DNA of 64,000 nt from Blastococcus sp. TF02-8. Lineage in GTDB: Bacteria; Actinomycetota; Actinomycetes; Mycobacteriales; Geodermatophilaceae. This document shows positions 55,874 to 64,000 of this stretch, piece after piece. The position numbers and the translations under genes were made by a program. The stretch lies in the NCBI RefSeq assembly GCF_003319175.1, contig NZ_QOHK01000007.1:62001-126000 (forward strand), written 5' to 3'. The stretch's first letter is position 1, and each line of letters begins with the position of its first letter. The notes below the pieces were generated by a model. It saw nothing but the letters and a program-made list of their open reading frames with translations, did no database searches and was not told where the DNA came from.

Positions 55874-58295
55874 CCCTGCATGGTGTCACGGGGTGCCGAC
55901 CGTCCCGGCCGCCCGGCGCCCAGCCGCCGGCTCCGGTGGGGACGGCGGGGTCGAGTGCGTGCGCGGCGGTCCCGAACGGCAGCCCGTGGGCCGCGACGCC
56001 CCAGTCGCCCGCCTCCCCCACCACCGCGAGATCGCCCTCCCGGTCGGTGCGGTGCACCTGCACCCCCAGTCCGGTGAGGAGGTCCAGCAGCCGGGGAGCG
56101 GGGTGCCCGTAGGTGTTGTCGGCCCCCACGGACACCAGGGCGACACGCGCTCCCGTGGCGGCGAGGAAGCCCGGGTCGACGTCGGCGCTGCCGTGGTGGG
56201 GCACCTTGAGCACGTCGGCGCGCAGATCGGTGCCGTCCCGCACGAGGCGGGCCTCGGCCTCGGCTCCCAGGTCACCGGTCAGGAGCACCCGCACACCCCG
56301 CACCGTCACCCGGACGACCAGCGACAGGTCGTTCGGCTCGGCGGCCGCGGTCGCCCACCGGGGCGACGGCGCGAGGACCTCCAGCACCGCGTCCCCGGCG
56401 GTCCGCAGGTCACCCGGCGTCAGGACCTCCCTGGTCCCGCCGGCCGACCGCACCAGCTCTGCCAGCGGGCCGGCCCGCTCGTCGGCCGGGGAGAGCGCTC
56501 CGGTGGCCACCACCCCCACGTCGCGGCCGGAGAGCGCGCCTGCGAGCCCGCCCACGTGGTCGGCGTCGAGGTGGGAGAGCAGGACCAGCGGCAGCTCGTC
56601 GATGTCCAGCCGGTCCAGGCACGCGTCGACCGGGCCCACCTCCGGTCCGGCGTCGACGAGGACCCCGGCGCCGCCGCCGACCGGCAGCACCAGCGCGTCG
56701 CCCTGACCGACGTCGCACGCGATGACGACCGGCCGGTCCGGAGGCCAGCCGTCCAGCGGCTGGCGGAGCGGCCAGCCGACGAGGACGAGCCCGGCGAGCG
56801 CGGCCAACGCCGGGGGTCGCGAGGCGGCGAACCGTACGAGCACCCAGGCGCCCGCACCCAGCAGCACGGCGAGCCCCATCGCACCCGGAAGGCCACCGGG
56901 CCAGCCCGCCACCGCGTCCGGCAGCTCCGAGGAGCGCTCCGCGACCAGGACGATCCAGCGCACCGGCCAGCCGGCCAGCCACACCAACGCGTCCCCCACC
57001 GGTGGCAGGACCACCCCGGCCACGGCCGCCAGGAGTCCCAGCACCGTGGCCGGGGCGACCGCCGGCGCCACGAGGAGGTTCGCCGGCAGCGTCACCAGGC
57101 TCACCGTTCCGGACAGCCCCGCCACCAGCGGCGCCGTGGCGAGCCCTGCCGCAGCGCTCACGGCGACCGCGTCCGCGGGCAAGGAGGGCCACCCCCGGCG
57201 CCGCAGGAGCCGTGACCACCGCGGGGCGAGCAGCACGATGGCAGCCGTGGCGACGACCGACAGCGCGAAGCCGGGGTCCCGGGAGAGCGACGGGTCGGCG
57301 AGCAGCAGGAGCGTCGCCGCCGCGGCGAGCGCCGGCAACGCGGCGCGTGACCGCCCCGAGGCCAGGGCGAGCAGCGTCACCGCCCCCATGGCCGCGGCGC
57401 GCAGCACGCTGGCGCTCGGTCCCGCGAGCACCACGAAGCCGATCACCGCCGCGGCCCCGGTCGCCGCCTGGATCCGCCGGTCGACCGCCCGCCGCCGCAG
57501 CGGCCAGAGCGCCCCGGCCACGACGACGGCCACGTTCGCGCCGGACACCGCCGTCAGGTGCGACAGACCGGCGCGCCGGAACTCCTCGTCGAGCACCGGG
57601 TCCATGGCGCTGGTGTCACCCACCACGAGTCCCGGCAGCAGTCCGCCCGGCCGGTCGTCGAGCGTGCGCGCCGAGCCCGCCGCCAGCGAGCTCCTGATCG
57701 TCGCCGCCACCCGCTGGGTCACGGGCGCCGCGCCGACGTCGCCCGGAGGGCCGCGGACCGACAGCACGGCCACCACGTCGTCGCCCGGCCGTGGAGGCGC
57801 CGCCGTGGCCCGGATGCGCAGCTCCTGCCCCGGCACCAGGTCGGCCCAGCCCTCGGCGGGTGCGAACACGAGCACCGGGCCGGCCGCCGCCCCGGCGAGG
57901 GCCGCCATCCCGTCGAGGACCACCCGCGGCTCCCCCGCGCCCCGGACCGGGTGCGGCGGCCCGCCGACGGTCAGCAGCACGTCCGCCGCTCCGTGGTCCG
58001 CGGCGATGTCGGTCAGCGGCGAGCTCTCCCGCTCCGCCGCCCGGACCGCCCCCGCTCCGGCCGCGACCACCAGGGCGGCCAGGGCCGTGGAGGCGATGCG
58101 CGCACCCGGCCGGTGCGCGCGCAGCATCGCCGCCCCCAGCAGCGCGGCTCCGCAAGCGACGGCGGCGAGCGCGCCGGCCGACAGCCGAGGGGCGAGGAGG
58201 GACACCCCCCACACCGCGGTGGCGGCCGGCCACAGCCGCAGGTCCAGCCAGCTCCACCGCCGGTCGGGCCGCTCGTCCTCCTCGACCGGTCTCAC
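55101..58295 (-). CDS. comEC: ComEC/Rec2 family DNA-uptake channel
   Basis: ComEC transports single-stranded DNA across the membrane. The recognisable protein is about 800 residues. An N-terminal DUF4131 part is followed by the competence domain with ten or so helices (HLTAVSGANVAVVVAGALWP). The C-terminal metallo-beta-lactamase-like domain has DVGQGDALVLPVGGG, LLSHLDADHVGGLAG and VLKVPHHGSADVDPGFLA. Homology fades after GDLAVVGEAGDWGVAAHGLP near 55990. The frame has no stop until 55101 and runs for 773 nt over holA in another frame. The 3' end is thus uncertain: an overlapping tail, or a lost stop or frameshift. Start GTG 58295 overlaps the comEA stop. Confidence 0.85.
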   Translation of the reverse strand: MRPVEEDERPDRRWSWLDLRLWPAATAVWGVSLLAPRLSAGALAAVACGAALLGAAMLRAHRPGARIASTALAALVVAAGAGAVRAAERESSPLTDIAADHGAADVLLTVGGPPHPVRGAGEPRVVLDGMAALAGAAAGPVLVFAPAEGWADLVPGQELRIRATAAPPRPGDDVVAVLSVRGPPGDVGAAPVTQRVAATIRSSLAAGSARTLDDRPGGLLPGLVVGDTSAMDPVLDEEFRRAGLSHLTAVSGANVAVVVAGALWPLRRRAVDRRIQAATGAAAVIGFVVLAGPSASVLRAAAMGAVTLLALASGRSRAALPALAAAATLLLLADPSLSRDPGFALSVVATAAIVLLAPRWSRLLRRRGWPSLPADAVAVSAAAGLATAPLVAGLSGTVSLVTLPANLLVAPAVAPATVLGLLAAVAGVVLPPVGDALVWLAGWPVRWIVLVAERSSELPDAVAGWPGGLPGAMGLAVLLGAGAWVLVRFAASRPPALAALAGLVLVGWPLRQPLDGWPPDRPVVIACDVGQGDALVLPVGGGAGVLVDAGPEVGPVDACLDRLDIDELPLVLLSHLDADHVGGLAGALSGRDVGVVATGALSPADERAGPLAELVRSAGGTREVLTPGDLRTAGDAVLEVLAPSPRWATAAAEPNDLSLVVRVTVRGVRVLLTGDLGAEAEARLVRDGTDLRADVLKVPHHGSADVDPGFLAATGARVALVSVGADNTYGHPAPRLLDLLTGLGVQVHRTDREGDLAVVGEAGDWGVAAHGLPFGTAAHALDPAVPTGAGGWAPGGRDGRHPVTPCRGASLTGRAHLPAARRHRRGGAAAVPRGERRPFRGPRPPPRRRGARAGRAGSAGRPAGRRAGALAVRRAPAGRRHRCPRGGERAGRLADLLRQGARPRPDAGDRARRRQAERGTGQGVQGRRGGGRRVPQGQLGRRPDRLRAQRGPHLRRPDHPRCRDRARRCHRRRPAGAVGRGQPAGERLRREHRRRRRRALPPRTGRGHRLHRRRAGAHRRSGRLDRDAPLGAGAGRGTRAHRRRDRRRSAHRCPGRLAELQQSR

Positions 58296-59083
58296 ACTGC
58301 CACCAGCTCGGCCAGCTCGGCGGCGATCGCCGGCCCGATGCCCGGTACGTCGTCCAGCTCGTCGACGCTGCCGAACGGGCCGTTGCGCGTGCGGTACTCG
58401 ACGATCCGCTGGGCCAGCACCGGCCCGATGCCCGGTAGCGCGTCGAGCTCCGCGACCCCCGCGGCGTTGAGGTCCACGCGCCCTCCTGCCGCCGGGGCGA
58501 CCGCGCCTGGTGCGGGTGGTGCGGCCGGCAGTGCGACGGCGATCTGCTCTCCGTCGGAGACCGGTGCGGCGAGGTTCACCGACGCCGGATCAGCTCCGGG
58601 CAGGAGCCCACCGGCCGCGTCCAGCGCGTCGGCGATCCGGGCGCCGGAGGGCAGGGTGACCAGCCCCGGCCGGGCGACCTGGCCGACCACCGACACCACG
58701 ACGGTGTCCGAGGTCTCGGCCATCTCCCCCACCGGCGTGGACGGGGGCGCGGAGGCTCCCGCGGGGGCGCCACCGACCGGCTCCACCGCGGGCCGGTCCA
58801 GCCAGGTCCAGCCGAGCACGAGGGCCACGGCAGCCACCGCGGCGCCCCACAGCGCCCGGGAACCTCCGCGACCGGCGTCCCAGCGGACCGCCGTTCCCGG
58901 CGCGCGGTGCCGTCCGATCCCCTCCGGCATCCCGTCCGGGACGTCCACCGGCTCTCCGTACGGCTCGGGGTCGTCGTCCTCGGGCACCCACCCGCCGGGG
59001 ACCTCGCCGTGCTGCGCCAGCAACGCCCGCAGCCGGGACCGGATCAGGTCCGCGTCGTCGTCGCGACGGAGAGGGAGGCGCAC
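58292..59083 (-). CDS. comEA: ComEA family DNA-binding competence protein
   Basis: The protein has 263 residues. It has a cytoplasmic N-terminus of about 75 residues and one membrane helix (ALWGAAVAAVALVLGWTWL). A SLBB-like domain (VVSVVGQVARPGLVTLPSGA) follows, then two helix-hairpin-helix motifs (VDLNAAGVAELDALPGIGPV, VDELDDVPGIGPAIAAELAE) that bind DNA. With ComEC it forms the DNA-uptake core; pilus genes are not in the window. Start GTG 59083. Two TGTGGAC motifs lie upstream at 59135 and 59154. Confidence 0.94.
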   Translation of the reverse strand: MRLPLRRDDDADLIRSRLRALLAQHGEVPGGWVPEDDDPEPYGEPVDVPDGMPEGIGRHRAPGTAVRWDAGRGGSRALWGAAVAAVALVLGWTWLDRPAVEPVGGAPAGASAPPSTPVGEMAETSDTVVVSVVGQVARPGLVTLPSGARIADALDAAGGLLPGADPASVNLAAPVSDGEQIAVALPAAPPAPGAVAPAAGGRVDLNAAGVAELDALPGIGPVLAQRIVEYRTRNGPFGSVDELDDVPGIGPAIAAELAELVAV

Positions 59084-59218
59084 CCGGCCGACGCTAGGAA
59101 GGTCCGGGCACCACCCGCACGGCTCCGCCGGATCTGTGGACGTGCCTCCCGGTTGTGGACGGGGAACGGTGCCGCGCCGCGGACGCGGAGGAGGCCGACC
59201 CGATGCCCCGCGTCCGCC

Positions 59219-60082
59219 TCAGTCCGCCGGGCGCGCACCCGGGCGCGCGACGACCACACCGACCGCGCCCGGGCCGACGTGCGCGCCGATCGCGGCACCG
59301 AGCTCGCTGACGTGCAGCTCGCGAACCGCCGGCACCCGCCCCCGCAACTCCGACACCAGCCGCTCGGCCCGCTCGGGTGCGGCGAGGTGGTGGACGGCCA
59401 GCGAGACGTCGCGGTCACCGGCGTAGTCGGCCACGTGCTGCACCAGCCGGCCGAGCGCCCGCGCGGAGGTGCGCACCTTCTCCAGCGGCACCACCCGGCC
59501 GTCGACGACGTGCAGCACCGGCTTCACCGCCAGCGCAGAGCCCAGGATGGCCGCCGCGGAGCCGATCCGCCCACCGCGGCGCAGGTGCTCCAGGGTGTCG
59601 ACGACGAAGAACGTGCGGGTGGCCTCGACGGTCTCGCGCGCGATCCGGTCGACGGTGTCGCGGTCCGCGCCGTCGGCCGCGGCCCGGGCCGCCTCGAGCA
59701 CGGCGAAGCCGGTCGCCATGGCGGTGGACCGGGAGTCGACGACGGAGACGATGTGCTCCCCCACCTGCGAGGCGGCGACCCGGGCCGCGTCCCAGGTGCC
59801 CGAGAGCTCCGAGGACAGGTGGATGGACACCAGCCGGTCGGCACCGGCGTCCAGCGCCGCGCGGTAGGCCGCGACGAAGTCCCCCGGGGTGGGCCGCGAC
59901 GTCGAGACCCGCTGGCCGCGGGTGGCCAGCGCCCTGGCGACGTCGTCGGAGGTGATGTCCTCGCCCTCGCGCCCCGAGCGTCCGGCGAGCAGCACGTACA
60001 GGGGCACGACGTGGATGCCGTAGGCCTCGACGAGGTCGCGGGGCAGGTAGGCCGCCGAATCGGTCAGGACGGCGACGGGCAC
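59219..60082 (-). CDS. DegV family fatty-acid-binding protein
   Basis: The protein has 287 residues. DegV proteins bind fatty acids and serve fatty-acid kinase systems in some bacteria. It starts VAVLTDSAAYLPRDLVEAYG, followed by VVPLYVLLAGRSGREGEDIT and TSRPTPGDFVAAYRAALDAG. The lipid pocket is marked by SIHLSSELSGTWDAARVAAS and DTLEHLRRGGRIGSAAAILG. Start GTG 60082. Its position between comEA and the gpgP-like gene agrees with M. tuberculosis order. Confidence 0.93.
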   Translation of the reverse strand: MPVAVLTDSAAYLPRDLVEAYGIHVVPLYVLLAGRSGREGEDITSDDVARALATRGQRVSTSRPTPGDFVAAYRAALDAGADRLVSIHLSSELSGTWDAARVAASQVGEHIVSVVDSRSTAMATGFAVLEAARAAADGADRDTVDRIARETVEATRTFFVVDTLEHLRRGGRIGSAAAILGSALAVKPVLHVVDGRVVPLEKVRTSARALGRLVQHVADYAGDRDVSLAVHHLAAPERAERLVSELRGRVPAVRELHVSELGAAIGAHVGPGAVGVVVARPGARPAD

Positions 60083-60149
60083 CCGGCGAGGCTAACCGGC
60101 AGCGGCGGGTGTCGGGTCCAGGTGCCCCTCGAACGGTGGAGCGTGCGGG

Positions 60150-60836
60150 TCAGCCGACCGCGTCGGCGTCCTGCGCCGGCCGAGGCCCGAGGTCGCCTTC
60201 GGGCAGCGGACCGGCGGAGTGGTTGTGCCGCAGCAGCCGCCAGTGACCGCTCTGGCGGGCCAGCTCGCTCCACGCGCAGTTGCCCAGCGGACCGAAGAGG
60301 CGGCGCTGCTCCGGGTGCAGGTCGAGCAGCCGCTCGATCAGCCGCCCGCTGGTCCCGCCGTGGGTCACCACCACGGCGACCTCCACCGGGGGCAGCTCCT
60401 GCAGCGCCGACAGCACCCGCTCGGCGACGGCGGCGGTCTCCTCGCCCCCGCGACCGCGGACCGGTCGGCCGGCGAGCCAGTCGGCCATCTGCTCGGGGAA
60501 CCGCTGGGCGATCTCCTCGCGGGTCAACCCCTCCCACGAGCCCATGCCGTGCTCGCGCAGTCGCTCGTCGAGCCGGAGCTCGGTGCCCGTGAGCGCGGTC
60601 AGCTCCCGCGCGGTGTCGACGGCGCGCACCAGGTCGCTGGAGACCACGACCGTCTCCCGCCCACCGAGTGCGGCGAGCACGTGCGGGGCTGCGTGCGCTG
60701 CCTGCGCCCGGCCGACCTCGTCCAGCGGAGGGTCCAGCTGGCCCTGGAAGCGGCCCGCGGCGTTCCAGCCGGTCCGCCCGTGCCGCCAGACGACCAGACG
60801 GGGCACCGGCAGGTCGAGCGGGCCCGCCGGAGTCAC
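60150..60836 (-). CDS. Histidine phosphatase (GpgP-like phosphoglycerate mutase family)
   Basis: The protein has 228 residues. The phosphohistidine motif is VWRHGRTGWNAAGRFQGQLD (R-H-G). The second His and Arg are in VVSSDLVRAVDTARELTALT and VVVTHGGTSGRLIERLLDL. Directly before rsfS in mycobacteria sits the glucosyl-3-phosphoglycerate phosphatase gpgP, so the same role is likely. Start GTG 60836 overlaps the rsfS stop by 4 nt. Confidence 0.9.
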   Translation of the reverse strand: MTPAGPLDLPVPRLVVWRHGRTGWNAAGRFQGQLDPPLDEVGRAQAAHAAPHVLAALGGRETVVVSSDLVRAVDTARELTALTGTELRLDERLREHGMGSWEGLTREEIAQRFPEQMADWLAGRPVRGRGGEETAAVAERVLSALQELPPVEVAVVVTHGGTSGRLIERLLDLHPEQRRLFGPLGNCAWSELARQSGHWRLLRHNHSAGPLPEGDLGPRPAQDADAVG

Positions 60837-61243
60837 GAGCCGGTCGTCTCCGCGGCCGGCGAGGCGACCGTCCCGGCCGGCTGGGCTGCGTCGACGAACG
60901 GGATGGAGGGGCAGTCCTTCCAGAGCCGCTCGAGCGCGTAGTAGGCCCGCTCCTCGGCGTGCTGCACGTGCACCACGACGTCGACGAAGTCCAGCAGCAC
61001 CCAGCGGGCCTCGGCGACGCCCTCGCGCCGCACCGGCTTGACGCCGTGCTCGCGGAGCCGCTCCTCGACCTCGTCGACGATCGCCTGCACCTGGCGCTCG
61101 TTGGGGGCCGACGCGAGCACGAACGCGTCGGTGATGGCGAGCCGCTCGCTGACGTCGACGATAGACACGTCGGTGGCCAGCTTGTCCGCAGCCGCCTGGG
61201 CGGCGACGAGCGCGGTCTCCCGGGCCTCGGCCGAGGCGGTCAT
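60833..61243 (-). CDS. rsfS: Ribosomal silencing factor RsfS
   Basis: RsfS binds L14 on the 50S subunit and prevents joining with 30S in starvation. It has 136 residues. Signatures are [40 protein letters not shown] and [19 protein letters not shown], then a short [10 protein letters not shown] and a lineage-specific tail. Start ATG 61243 overlaps the nadD stop by 4 nt, as usual in nadD-rsfS operons. Confidence 0.96.
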   Translation of the reverse strand: MTASAEARETALVAAQAAADKLATDVSIVDVSERLAITDAFVLASAPNERQVQAIVDEVEERLREHGVKPVRREGVAEARWVLLDFVDVVVHVQHAEERAYYALERLWKDCPSIPFVDAAQPAGTVASPAAETTGS

Positions 61244-61953
61244 CGGGGTACCTCCTGGAGGTGAGAAGAAGCTGATGGGTCAGCGCCGGCGCCGGTGGAG
61301 GTGTTCCCGGTCGACCCGGACGGGGGACGGTCGGACGGAGTGCGGTCCCCGGCGGGGCGCCGGGCAGGCGTGCGGTAGAGGCCGCGCTTCTCGATGTACT
61401 GGACGACACCGTCGGGCACCAGGTACCAGACCGGCATCCCGCGGTCGACCCGCGCGCGGCAGTCGCTGGAGCTGATGGCCAGGGCCGGGATCTCGACCAG
61501 GCTCACCCCGCCCTCGGGGAGGTGCGCGTCGCCGAGGGCGTAGCCGGGCCGGGTCACCCCGATGAAGTGCGCCAGCTCGAAGCACCGGGCGCCGTCGCGC
61601 CAGGTCATGATCTGGGCCAGCGCGTCGGCGCCGGTGATGAAGAAGAGCTCGTCGTCCGGCCGCTGGGCGTGCAGGTCGGTGAGCGTGTCGAACGTGTAGG
61701 TCGGACCGCCGCGGTCGATGTCCACCCGGCTGACGGAGAACCGCGGGTTCGACGCGGTCGCGATGACCGTCATCAGGTAGCGGTCCTCGGCGGGGCTGAC
61801 CGACTGGTCGCTCTTCTGCCACGGCTCGCCGGTCGGGACGAACACCACCTCGTCGAGCCCGAACAGCCCCGCCACCTCGCTGGCGGCCACCAGGTGGCCG
61901 TGGTGGACCGGATCGAACGTCCCGCCCATCACACCGACTCGTCGCCCTGCCAC
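61240..61953 (-). CDS. nadD: Nicotinate-nucleotide adenylyltransferase
   Basis: NadD adenylates nicotinate mononucleotide in NAD synthesis. It has 237 residues. The nucleotide-binding motif is [20 protein letters not shown], and the second [20 protein letters not shown] (I-S-S-T/S-x-x-R). [20 protein letters not shown] is typical. The C-terminus is extended by about 40 Pro/Ser-rich residues. Start GTG 61953; upstream sequence is open but unlike the family. First gene of nadD-rsfS-gpgP-like. Confidence 0.95.
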   Translation of the reverse strand: MAGRRVGVMGGTFDPVHHGHLVAASEVAGLFGLDEVVFVPTGEPWQKSDQSVSPAEDRYLMTVIATASNPRFSVSRVDIDRGGPTYTFDTLTDLHAQRPDDELFFITGADALAQIMTWRDGARCFELAHFIGVTRPGYALGDAHLPEGGVSLVEIPALAISSSDCRARVDRGMPVWYLVPDGVVQYIEKRGLYRTPARRPAGDRTPSDRPPSGSTGNTSTGAGADPSASSHLQEVPR

Positions 61954-62265
61954 CGAACGAGCGTATCCGGGGGCTCCGGGGCCGGCCCCGTGAGGACCGG
62001 CCCCGGCCCCGCGGACCCGTCCGCCCCGGCCCTCGGACCGGAGCGGACGGGTCTGCTGCGACCGGCTCCCCCGTGCAGCCGGTCGCGGTCTGCCGCGTCG
62101 TTGCGGTCGACCGGTGCCGACATGTCGACACCGCGTTGACAACGCGAGACCGTGCCTTCCGGTTACGGATACGTCCCGGGACGACGCTGTGGCCCACGCC
62201 ACGCAGGTCGAGGTGTCGACCTGGCGCGGCGGCGACACGTCGACGTGTCGCCCCGGGCGGCCTGC
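61954..62265. other. Palindrome-rich spacer upstream of nadD
   Basis: 312 nt without a gene. It carries five inverted repeats: GGTGCCGACATGTCGACACC (62113-62132, one mismatch), CGCGTTG-a-CAACGCG (62132-62146), AGGTCGA-ggtg-TCGACCT (62205-62222), a perfect 22-bp palindrome at 62231-62252 (ggcgacacgtc and its complement), and gtcgac-centred ggtcgacc at 62105-62112. GTCGAC occurs four times in 140 bp. It may hold the nadD promoter and operator sites. Confidence 0.6.
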
Positions 62266-63669
62266 TCAGAGGGTCGTGACGAACTCGGTCAGCTGGGCCG
62301 CGTTGCGGCACTCGACCATGTCGATGACCTCGCCGTACCGGTCGGCCGCGGAGTCGCCGCTCCCCCACAGCCGACGCGGCTCCGGGTTCAGCCAGTGCGC
62401 CGAGCGCGCCCGTCGCACCAGCTCGGCGAGCACGGGGACGCCGGCCTGGCGGTAGTTGGTCCGCCCGTCGCCGAGCACCAGCAGCGACGTCTTCGGGCCG
62501 ACCGCCGAGGCCCAGCGGTCGGCGAACACATCGAAGGCGGTCCCGTAGTCGCTGTGCCCGTCGTAGGCCACGACCTGGGCCTCACGACCGATCCGCGCGA
62601 TCGCGTCCGCGACGTCGGCACCCGGCCGGAAGAAGCGGGTGACCTCGTCGGTGGAGTCGACGAAGGCGAACGCCCGCACGCCGCTGAAGTGCTCGCGCAG
62701 CGCCTGGGTGAGCATCAGCGTGAAGTGGCTGAACCCCGCGACCGAGCCGCTGACGTCGCAGAGCACGACCAGCTCGGGCTTGTGCACCTTACGCGGCCGG
62801 TGGTGGGTGACCACCGGGACGCCGCCGGTGCCGAGCGAGGCCCGCACCGTCTTGCGGAAGTCCAGCCGGCCCTCGCGGCCCAGGCGGCGCCGGGCCGACA
62901 ACCGCACCGCGAGCCGGCGGGCCAGCGGGGTGACCGCGCGGCGCAGCTCGGCGAGGTCCGCGGCCTGGGCCCGGAGGAAGTCGACCTGGTCGGCCAGCGG
63001 GCGGACGGCGTTCTTCGCGACCCGGTCCCGCCCCTTCTCCGACGCGGTCCGGCGGCGCACCTCGGCCTCGACCGCGGACTTGAAGGCGGCCAGCCGGTCG
63101 CGCACCGTCTGCCGGGCCACCTGCTCGGCGAGCCCGCCGCGCCCGGCATCCCCCAGCAACCCCGCCAGCAGCTGGGCGACCAGCGTGTCGGGTGAGAGCG
63201 CCCGCATGACGCGGTAGCTGAAGTAGGACTGCCCCGAGGGCGTCGGCTGCCCCTGGCCCAGCTGGTCGACCGCCTCGCGGGCGAACCGGCGCAGCTCCTC
63301 CGGGTCACCGTCGGTGAGGAGCCGGAGCAGCTCGGCGCGCATCAGGTCCGCGAGCGCGGCGTCGTCCGGCACGTCGAGGGTGGACTCCCCGCCCTCGGCC
63401 GAACCGTCGGCGGCGGCGTCGGCCGCCGGGCGGTCGCCCAGCGGCCACCAGAGGTCGAACAGCACGTCGTAGGTCTGCCGCTGGGCGGCCCGCTGGAGGA
63501 GGACCGCTGCCAGGCCGTGCCGGAGCTGCTCCCGGTCGAGCAGGTCGACGACGGTCAGGATCTCCGCGGCGTCGACCGCCTGGCTGATCCCCACCGGGAT
63601 CCCGGCCTCGCGGACGGCCCGCACGAAGCCGTCGAGGTGCCCCGCGAGCCCGCCGACCGCCGCGCCCAT
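62266..63669 (-). CDS. VWA domain protein (CoxE-like)
   Basis: The protein has 467 residues. The C-terminal von Willebrand A domain has the MIDAS motif LVVLCDVSGSVAGFSHFTLM (D-x-S-x-S), with FAFVDSTDEVTRFFRPGADV and TSLLVLGDGRTNYRQAGVPV. The N-terminal half is helical and acidic (DVPDDAALADLMRAELLRLL). Such proteins work with a MoxR ATPase, encoded just upstream, to mature metalloenzymes or remodel complexes. Start ATG 63669 touches the ATPase stop. The client is unknown. Confidence 0.93.
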   Translation of the reverse strand: MGAAVGGLAGHLDGFVRAVREAGIPVGISQAVDAAEILTVVDLLDREQLRHGLAAVLLQRAAQRQTYDVLFDLWWPLGDRPAADAAADGSAEGGESTLDVPDDAALADLMRAELLRLLTDGDPEELRRFAREAVDQLGQGQPTPSGQSYFSYRVMRALSPDTLVAQLLAGLLGDAGRGGLAEQVARQTVRDRLAAFKSAVEAEVRRRTASEKGRDRVAKNAVRPLADQVDFLRAQAADLAELRRAVTPLARRLAVRLSARRRLGREGRLDFRKTVRASLGTGGVPVVTHHRPRKVHKPELVVLCDVSGSVAGFSHFTLMLTQALREHFSGVRAFAFVDSTDEVTRFFRPGADVADAIARIGREAQVVAYDGHSDYGTAFDVFADRWASAVGPKTSLLVLGDGRTNYRQAGVPVLAELVRRARSAHWLNPEPRRLWGSGDSAADRYGEVIDMVECRNAAQLTEFVTTL

Positions 63670-64000
63670 CAGTTCAGCCGGAGCTCGGCGGCGGCGCGGG
63701 TCTGGTCGCTGGCGTGCTTGAGCACCACGCCGAGGGTGGAGCTCATCGCCGACTCGTCGAGGGTGTCCAGGCCGAGCTCGAGCAGTGTCTGCGCCCAGTC
63801 CAGGGTCTCCGAGATCGACGGCGACTTCTTCAGCTCCAGCCCGCGCAGCGCCCGGACGGTGCGCACCAGCTGGTCGGCCAGACCGGGCGCGAGGTCGGGC
63901 ACGCGGGAGAGCACGATCTCGCGCTCCCGCTCGGCCGTCGGGTAGTCCAGAGCCAGGTACAGGCAGCGCCGCTTGAGCGCCTCGGAGAGCTCCCGGGTCG
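63669..64000 (-). CDS. MoxR family AAA ATPase, C-terminal part (partial)
   Basis: Only the last 110 codons are present; the start lies beyond 64000. The visible part begins TRELSEALKRRCLYLALDYP (the sensor/arginine region typical of MoxR-type ATPases). EREREIVLSRVPDLAPGLAD and SISETLDWAQTLLELGLDTL follow, which are the lid helices. It overlaps the VWA gene start by 1 nt (TGATG). It partners the VWA protein. Confidence 0.9.
   Translation of the reverse strand, partial: TRELSEALKRRCLYLALDYPTAEREREIVLSRVPDLAPGLADQLVRTVRALRGLELKKSPSISETLDWAQTLLELGLDTLDESAMSSTLGVVLKHASDQTRAAAELRLN

Overview
This window is high-GC actinobacterial chromosome, most likely from Geodermatophilaceae (Blastococcus, Geodermatophilus or Modestobacter). 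The evidence is the GC-rich coding throughout, frequent GTG starts, chains of 1-4 nt gene overlaps, and a housekeeping order that, as I recall it, runs in the same order as Mycobacterium tuberculosis: dnaG, glyS, uppS-recO-era, a dead cytidine-deaminase-like gene, CBS protein, ybeY, phoH, rsmE-dnaJ2-hrcA, hemW, lepA/rpsT, holA-comEC-comEA, degV, gpgP-like, rsfS-nadD. The most diagnostic feature is the selenocysteine tRNA gene at 45279-45374, whose anticodon is CUA instead of UCA. UAG-programmed selenocysteine is a code variant I know only from a few lineages, including this family.

Layout. 1-740: 5' part of dnaG, interrupted in its zinc-finger motif by an intein with a LAGLIDADG-like motif. 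757-8395: DUF218 protein, furA-katG, a cytochrome P450 and pyruvate phosphate dikinase. 8569-13200: small membrane protein, dusB, an AbiEi/DUF559 gene bracketed by two related long palindromes, aldehyde dehydrogenase. 13213-17780: glyS, an overlapping pair (2H-phosphoesterase-like protein plus membrane-anchored PLD-like protein) that looks accessory, and small lineage genes. 17875-23713: era-region operon. 23806-31000: enoyl-CoA hydratase, HIT protein, a phosphonate-type ABC transporter with a fused double permease, cstA-ybdD. 31033-34960: rsmE-dnaJ2-hrcA with a CIRCE operator, conserved ParB-like small protein, DksA-type zinc finger. 35045-39373: secreted DUF2599 protein, small membrane protein, hemW, a second enoyl-CoA hydratase, a small ORF. 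39385-47043: selenium cluster (selB, selA, selC, selD) split by a TetR-desaturase-hydrolase cassette. 47101-52459: oxidoreductase, guanidine-III riboswitch plus Gdx exporter, HTH/Clp-N pair, LprG/P55-type lipoprotein and transporter, MOSC protein. 52456-64000: lepA, rpsT, holA, comEC, comEA, degV, phosphatase, rsfS, nadD, a palindrome-rich spacer, and a VWA/MoxR pair cut by the window end.

How it works together. SelA, SelB, SelD and tRNA-Sec(CUA) form a full bacterial Sec machinery that should decode UAG. At least seven genes here, including selB itself, still stop at UAG, so recoding must depend on local mRNA context. The client selenoprotein is not in the window. Other self-contained circuits are furA-katG (peroxide), hrcA-CIRCE (heat shock), guanidine riboswitch-gdx (guanidinium export), and a small HTH regulator with a large operator beside a Clp-N protein.

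Limits: functions are assigned from motifs and remembered family features only. No database search, folding program or alignment was run. Start codons were chosen from ribosome binding sites, overlaps and family length.
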